From Lachnospiraceae bacterium UBA7086 (GTDB taxonomy: Bacteria > Bacillota > Clostridia > Lachnospirales > Lachnospiraceae): a DNA stretch of 64,000 nucleotides. The stretch is taken from the NCBI GenBank assembly GCA_002492525.1, contig DKZA01000022.1:61500-125499 (forward strand), read 5' to 3'. How positions within the stretch are numbered: the first letter of the stretch is position 1; every line of letters starts with the position of its first letter. The translations under genes and the position numbers were made by a program. A model generated the notes under the pieces. The model was not told where the DNA came from. It did not search any database and was given only the letters and a program-made list of their open reading frames with translations. Positions 60,969-64,000 of the stretch are shown here, one piece after another.

Positions 60969-62018
60969 TCATAACAATTCCCTGCTGATCATCACCTTAT
61001 TCGTAAATACTTCCTTATCCTGCATCGCCTGTAATCCGTCATGCAGCCTGTCAAAGGAAAAACGCTGCGTAATCTGCACCGACGGACGGATTTTACCCTC
61101 CTGTATCGCTCTGACAGCCGTGTGCCAGTCATCCGCCTCTTCTTTCGTAAAAGAAGAATTCCAAGTGCCATATACGGTAACCTGCTGCCGCAGAATCTTC
61201 CAGTAAATCTGCTTATCAAATGCGATATCCCCCGCAGGATTACCCACCAGTACCATCTGACCGCCTGCCTTTGACAGGCTGACAGCATTGTTGATGCTCT
61301 CACTCACGCCCACACACTCAAAAACAACATCCACGCCGGCACCTTCTGTCTGCTGCCTGATATAATCAACCGGATCATTTTCATGACAATTGCAAAAAGT
61401 ACATGCTGCTACCCTTGTCACCAACTCCTGCTGTTCTTTTCTGGTCCCGACAGCATACAAATCCTTGACGCCCATGGCCGTAAGCCACTGCAATACCAAT
61501 GTCCCAATGGTTCCGCAGCCATATACCACTGCCGACTGAACATCCGCCATATTCGCCTGCCTGATGGCATGCAGAGCGACACATGCCGGCTCTAACATGG
61601 CGGCATCCTCAAAACCGACCGCATCCGGCAGCTCAATCAAGTTCCAGACCGGGACCACAACATATTCAGCAAATCCGCCATCTGTTCTGGAGCCTAAATA
61701 ATTGTAGGACTGACACATTTCATAGGCTTTTTTCTGACACTGTTCGCACTCCATACAGGGCATGAGCGGAAACACTCCCACCCTTTTACCAATCAGACCG
61801 TTATGTTCTTCCGATGCTGCCTGTCTGACTATGCCTGCAAATTCATGCCCCGGGACTGTGGGAAAATGGTAAGTCCCTGTCTTAAAAATACGCGGGATAT
61901 CAGACCCGCATATTCCTGCATTGACCACTTCTACCAGTACCTCTCCCGCTTTCAGCTGCGGTACCGGCACATCTTTATAAACCAATTGTCCTACTGCTTC
62001 TAAAACATATGCCTTCAT
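60969..62018 (-). CDS. zinc-dependent polyol-phosphate dehydrogenase (GatD/TarJ-like)
   Basis: The 349-aa medium-chain dehydrogenase resembles galactitol-1-phosphate 5-dehydrogenase. Zinc ligands lie in NAGICGSDIPRIFK and GHEFAG; the structural zinc cysteines lie in MPCMECEQCQKKAYEMC; the NAD(H) loop is YGCGTIGTLV. The neighbouring cytidylyltransferase and TagF-like gene suggest it works in the reductive direction, making a pentitol (or similar) phosphate from a ketose phosphate, as TarJ does with ribulose 5-phosphate. The start at 62018 has GGAG 6 nt upstream, placed over the stop of the preceding gene. A plain catabolic dehydrogenase remains possible. Confidence 0.82.
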   Translation of the reverse strand: MKAYVLEAVGQLVYKDVPVPQLKAGEVLVEVVNAGICGSDIPRIFKTGTYHFPTVPGHEFAGIVRQAASEEHNGLIGKRVGVFPLMPCMECEQCQKKAYEMCQSYNYLGSRTDGGFAEYVVVPVWNLIELPDAVGFEDAAMLEPACVALHAIRQANMADVQSAVVYGCGTIGTLVLQWLTAMGVKDLYAVGTRKEQQELVTRVAACTFCNCHENDPVDYIRQQTEGAGVDVVFECVGVSESINNAVSLSKAGGQMVLVGNPAGDIAFDKQIYWKILRQQVTVYGTWNSSFTKEEADDWHTAVRAIQEGKIRPSVQITQRFSFDRLHDGLQAMQDKEVFTNKVMISRELL

Positions 62019-62019
62019 T

Positions 62020-62709
62020 CTACTCTCCATTCAGCAGTGTCTTAAAACGTTCTAAATCCGCCTGCGTCGTAATCTTAAAATTCCCTTCCTCACCCGGAAT
62101 CATTGCAACATCCATTCTTGCCATGATGGCCGGCTCCGTGGAACCATTGATCCGTTCTATCCCATCCGGAATCAACCGTCGGTTCGCTTCATAGTATTTC
62201 CCTAACACAAAAGCTTCCGGCGCCTGCCCTGCATAAACCTTTTCCCGTTCCAGAAGGGATGTAATCTGATTGCCATCTCCCAAATATACCGTATCTTTCA
62301 TCGGCAGGACCGGCAACACCCCGTCATGTTCCTTACATACATTTATACAGGAGGCAAGTAACGAAGCGGAAACCAACGGCCTGGCCGCATCGTGGACAAT
62401 CACAATATCCGTCTTTTTGGCATATTGAACAATGTCCTGAAGACCATGAAAGATGGAATACTGCCTGTTACTTCCCGGTGCGGAGAACCCCATAAATTTA
62501 TCCAAAACCGCCTTAGTCATCTCCCTGGATATGCTTTCCTGCCACTCCTTATGTGCGACAATCTGTATCGCATCAATCTGCGGATGGGCTCCAAATACTG
62601 CAAGGCAGTATGTAATCACTGCCTTGCCATTGATTGAAATATACTGTTTGGGGATGTCAGATCCCAGCCTGACACCGCTTCCTCCCGCTAAGATCAGCGC
62701 TATATTCAT
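62020..62709 (-). CDS. IspD/TarI-family cytidylyltransferase
   Basis: The 229-aa nucleotidyltransferase carries the CTP-binding start ALILAGGSGVRLGSDIPKQY, then VHDAARPLVS, and GSTEPAIMARMD near the end. IspD (isoprenoid MEP pathway) and TarI/Bcs1-type pentitol-phosphate cytidylyltransferases share this fold. The linked dehydrogenase, pentose-phosphate epimerase and TagF-like transferase favour CDP-polyol synthesis (CDP-ribitol or a related pentitol) over isoprenoid synthesis. The start at 62709 has GGAG 6 nt upstream. Confidence 0.82.
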   Translation of the reverse strand: MNIALILAGGSGVRLGSDIPKQYISINGKAVITYCLAVFGAHPQIDAIQIVAHKEWQESISREMTKAVLDKFMGFSAPGSNRQYSIFHGLQDIVQYAKKTDIVIVHDAARPLVSASLLASCINVCKEHDGVLPVLPMKDTVYLGDGNQITSLLEREKVYAGQAPEAFVLGKYYEANRRLIPDGIERINGSTEPAIMARMDVAMIPGEEGNFKITTQADLERFKTLLNGE

Positions 62710-62852
62710 ATAAATCTCCATTCCGGAGCGTTTATGCGACAGGGCGGCGCGACCCTCAACTAATATGTAACCCTCAAACTTCATGCGCCATCAAACAAAT
62801 TTGTGTCGCTCCGGCACAAATTTACGTCTCAATCATTTGGACAGTGAAACCA

Positions 62853-63515
62853 TCAAAATTTCAGTTTTCTGATATCCGCCAGAGTCTCCCCATAAGGTTT
62901 CTGTTTCCCAAAAAGAAGGGTTGTCCCCAATACAAAACCGTCAACACCCTTTGGCGCATATTCAACAATCTTCTCCGCACTACATGCCCCGTCCCAGTAA
63001 ATCTGAAAATTCATATCTTCTTTTAAGGCCAACAGCTTCGTTATCTTCTTACCAACATAAGGCATATACATCTGTCCCGCGTTACCAGGATTCACCGTCA
63101 TCACCAAAACCTTCTTCACGATCCTGAGCATTTCCATGACTGTCTCCACGCTGGTGCCCGGATTAATTGCAATCCCCGGTATTATGCCGGCATCAATGAT
63201 TTTCTGTAATGTAGTGGAAGGATGGTACTCCGCTTCCGGATGAATATAGATTGTGTCTCCCTCGCGCAGACGTTCCGTAAATAACTTTACCGTGTGATTG
63301 GGATGTTCTACCATCAGATGTACATCCAACGGTTTCTTGGTAGCAGACGCAATATAAGCCATATCGTTTAATGACATGGCAAAGTTGGGGACGTAACGGC
63401 CATCCATGATATCTATGTGGAAAGAATCAATGTCTCCGGCTTCCAAATCCCTTACTTCCTTTTCCAGATTTCCGTAATTGGCACACATCATAGAGGCCAT
63501 TAGTTCAAATTTCAT
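62853..63515 (-). CDS. ribulose-phosphate 3-epimerase-like protein
   Basis: The 220-aa TIM-barrel protein resembles Rpe/allulose-phosphate epimerases: ASMMCANYGNLEKEV, the metal-ligand segments HIDIMDGRYVPNF and DVHLMVEHP, INPGTSVET, and MTVNPGNAGQ. It interconverts pentulose (or hexulose) phosphates. In this setting it probably supplies the ketose phosphate for the linked dehydrogenase. The GAGGTG site before 63515 fixes the start; a long upstream extension of the frame is AT-rich leader. The sequence SMMCANYGNL deviates from the usual PSILSADF, which may mean a different substrate. Confidence 0.8.
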   Translation of the reverse strand: MKFELMASMMCANYGNLEKEVRDLEAGDIDSFHIDIMDGRYVPNFAMSLNDMAYIASATKKPLDVHLMVEHPNHTVKLFTERLREGDTIYIHPEAEYHPSTTLQKIIDAGIIPGIAINPGTSVETVMEMLRIVKKVLVMTVNPGNAGQMYMPYVGKKITKLLALKEDMNFQIYWDGACSAEKIVEYAPKGVDGFVLGTTLLFGKQKPYGETLADIRKLKF

Positions 63516-63696
63516 TTGTTCACCTCTTCCTTCGCAAACTAAAAACCTATACAAAATAATATCAGTACACCATTCACACTCTATTTTACCTACTAATATA
63601 TATCCTATAGTTTCTATCATAAACAGAATAACACATATCTGACTGGTAAACAAACATATTATTATACCCATAAATATTCGTGACAAAAAAACCTTT

Positions 63697-64000
63697 TCAC
63701 ATGCTCGTCAATATGCCCAATGCTTCCAATATCCTTCGACAACTCTGATCATCGTTAAAACAATGCATCTTTTCCTTGAGTAATCGCCTCTTCTGTGCTG
63801 TTAAATCCTGTCCGGCTGACACTTCCTTAACAAACTCAAAGACATCCTCAAATGTAAATATTTCCGTTCCCGGAAGCCACTCCCTAATATTGTCAAAAAC
63901 AAATCCCCGGCTCTTCTCATATTCCTCCACATCCTCTAACATAAACGCGATTGGCCTGTCTAACAGCATAAAATCCACTGCCACAGAAGAATAGTCACTG
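63697..64000 (-). CDS. CDP-glycerol/polyol phosphotransferase (TagF/TarL-like), C-terminal part
   Basis: Only the last 100 or so residues lie in the window; the gene continues past the right edge. The sequence SDYSSVAVDFMLLDRPIAFM, then DVEEYEKSRGFVFD and WLPGTEIFTFEDVFEFV, is characteristic of the CDP-glycerol glycerophosphotransferase family, whose members polymerise glycerol- or ribitol-phosphate in teichoic acids. It is upstream of the epimerase, cytidylyltransferase and dehydrogenase genes on the same strand, supporting a polyol-phosphate polymer pathway. Confidence 0.85.
   Translation of the reverse strand, partial: SDYSSVAVDFMLLDRPIAFMLEDVEEYEKSRGFVFDNIREWLPGTEIFTFEDVFEFVKEVSAGQDLTAQKRRLLKEKMHCFNDDQSCRRILEALGILTSM

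Noticed and set aside
62020..62709. Calling the cytidylyltransferase IspD of the isoprenoid pathway
   Set aside because: Not excluded, but the neighbouring polyol dehydrogenase, epimerase and TagF-like genes fit a TarI-type role better, so no ispD symbol was given.

Overview
The window looks like chromosome from an anaerobic Gram-positive gut-type Firmicute, most likely a Lachnospiraceae member. Reasons: moderate GC, strong GGAGG ribosome sites with occasional TTG and GTG starts, AddAB rather than RecBCD, a T-box leader, an LytS/YesN-type sugar-sensing system, many zinc-ribbon membrane proteins, and an AAA ATPase-DUF4143 gene. No rRNA, tRNA, intact transposase, prophage or CRISPR array was seen. 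Most genes lie on the minus strand.

Layout. 1-5.1 kb: a candidate small RNA, a MerR regulator, a domain-swapped GH3 glucosidase, a frameshifted SUFU-family gene and a nitroreductase. 5.1-8.8 kb: MscL carrying a zinc ribbon, then three more zinc-ribbon membrane proteins; two of these share a duplicated upstream block. 8.9-15.4 kb: two MATE exporters, a flavodoxin lipoprotein, a membrane-anchored TIR-DUF6273 protein and a BspA-like lipoprotein. 15.4-21 kb: two large divergent hybrid histidine kinases. 21-25.6 kb: a MalY/PatB lyase, a small mobile element with a 12-bp target duplication, a cupin, a TrpB-like enzyme behind a tryptophan T-box, and an unrecognised hydrophilic protein. 25.7-30 kb: a GHKL kinase, a Uma2 nuclease and a C_GCAxxG-GGDEF-EAL fusion. 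30-33.7 kb: a heterodimeric ABC exporter. 33.9-44.8 kb: a pentose-type sugar ABC transporter (two permeases, one ATPase, two binding proteins) next to a binding-protein/LytS/YesN sensory system that probably controls it. 44.8-48.1 kb: KtrAB potassium uptake and a DHH phosphoesterase. 48.5-55.8 kb: addB-addA. 55.8-60.1 kb: AAA ATPase-DUF4143 behind four 33-bp repeats, then metNIQ. 60.2-64 kb: an Rpn nuclease remnant, then a polyol-phosphate dehydrogenase, cytidylyltransferase, pentose-phosphate epimerase and the end of a TagF-like polymerase. These last four suggest synthesis of a CDP-polyol for a teichoic-acid-like polymer.

The most unusual signals are non-coding. Three dispersed elements (22349-22590, 27959-28100, 60817-60937) share a structured core whose flanking arms differ in sequence but keep pairing; one of them is bounded by a perfect 12-bp target duplication. 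A different 302-bp palindromic element with 9-bp direct repeats lies at 48181-48482. Two nuclease-type genes (Uma2 and the Rpn remnant) share a promoter-plus-leader of about 200 bp. Operators, promoters and terminators are given where the sequence supports them. Functions are inferred from sequence reading alone; no database search was possible.
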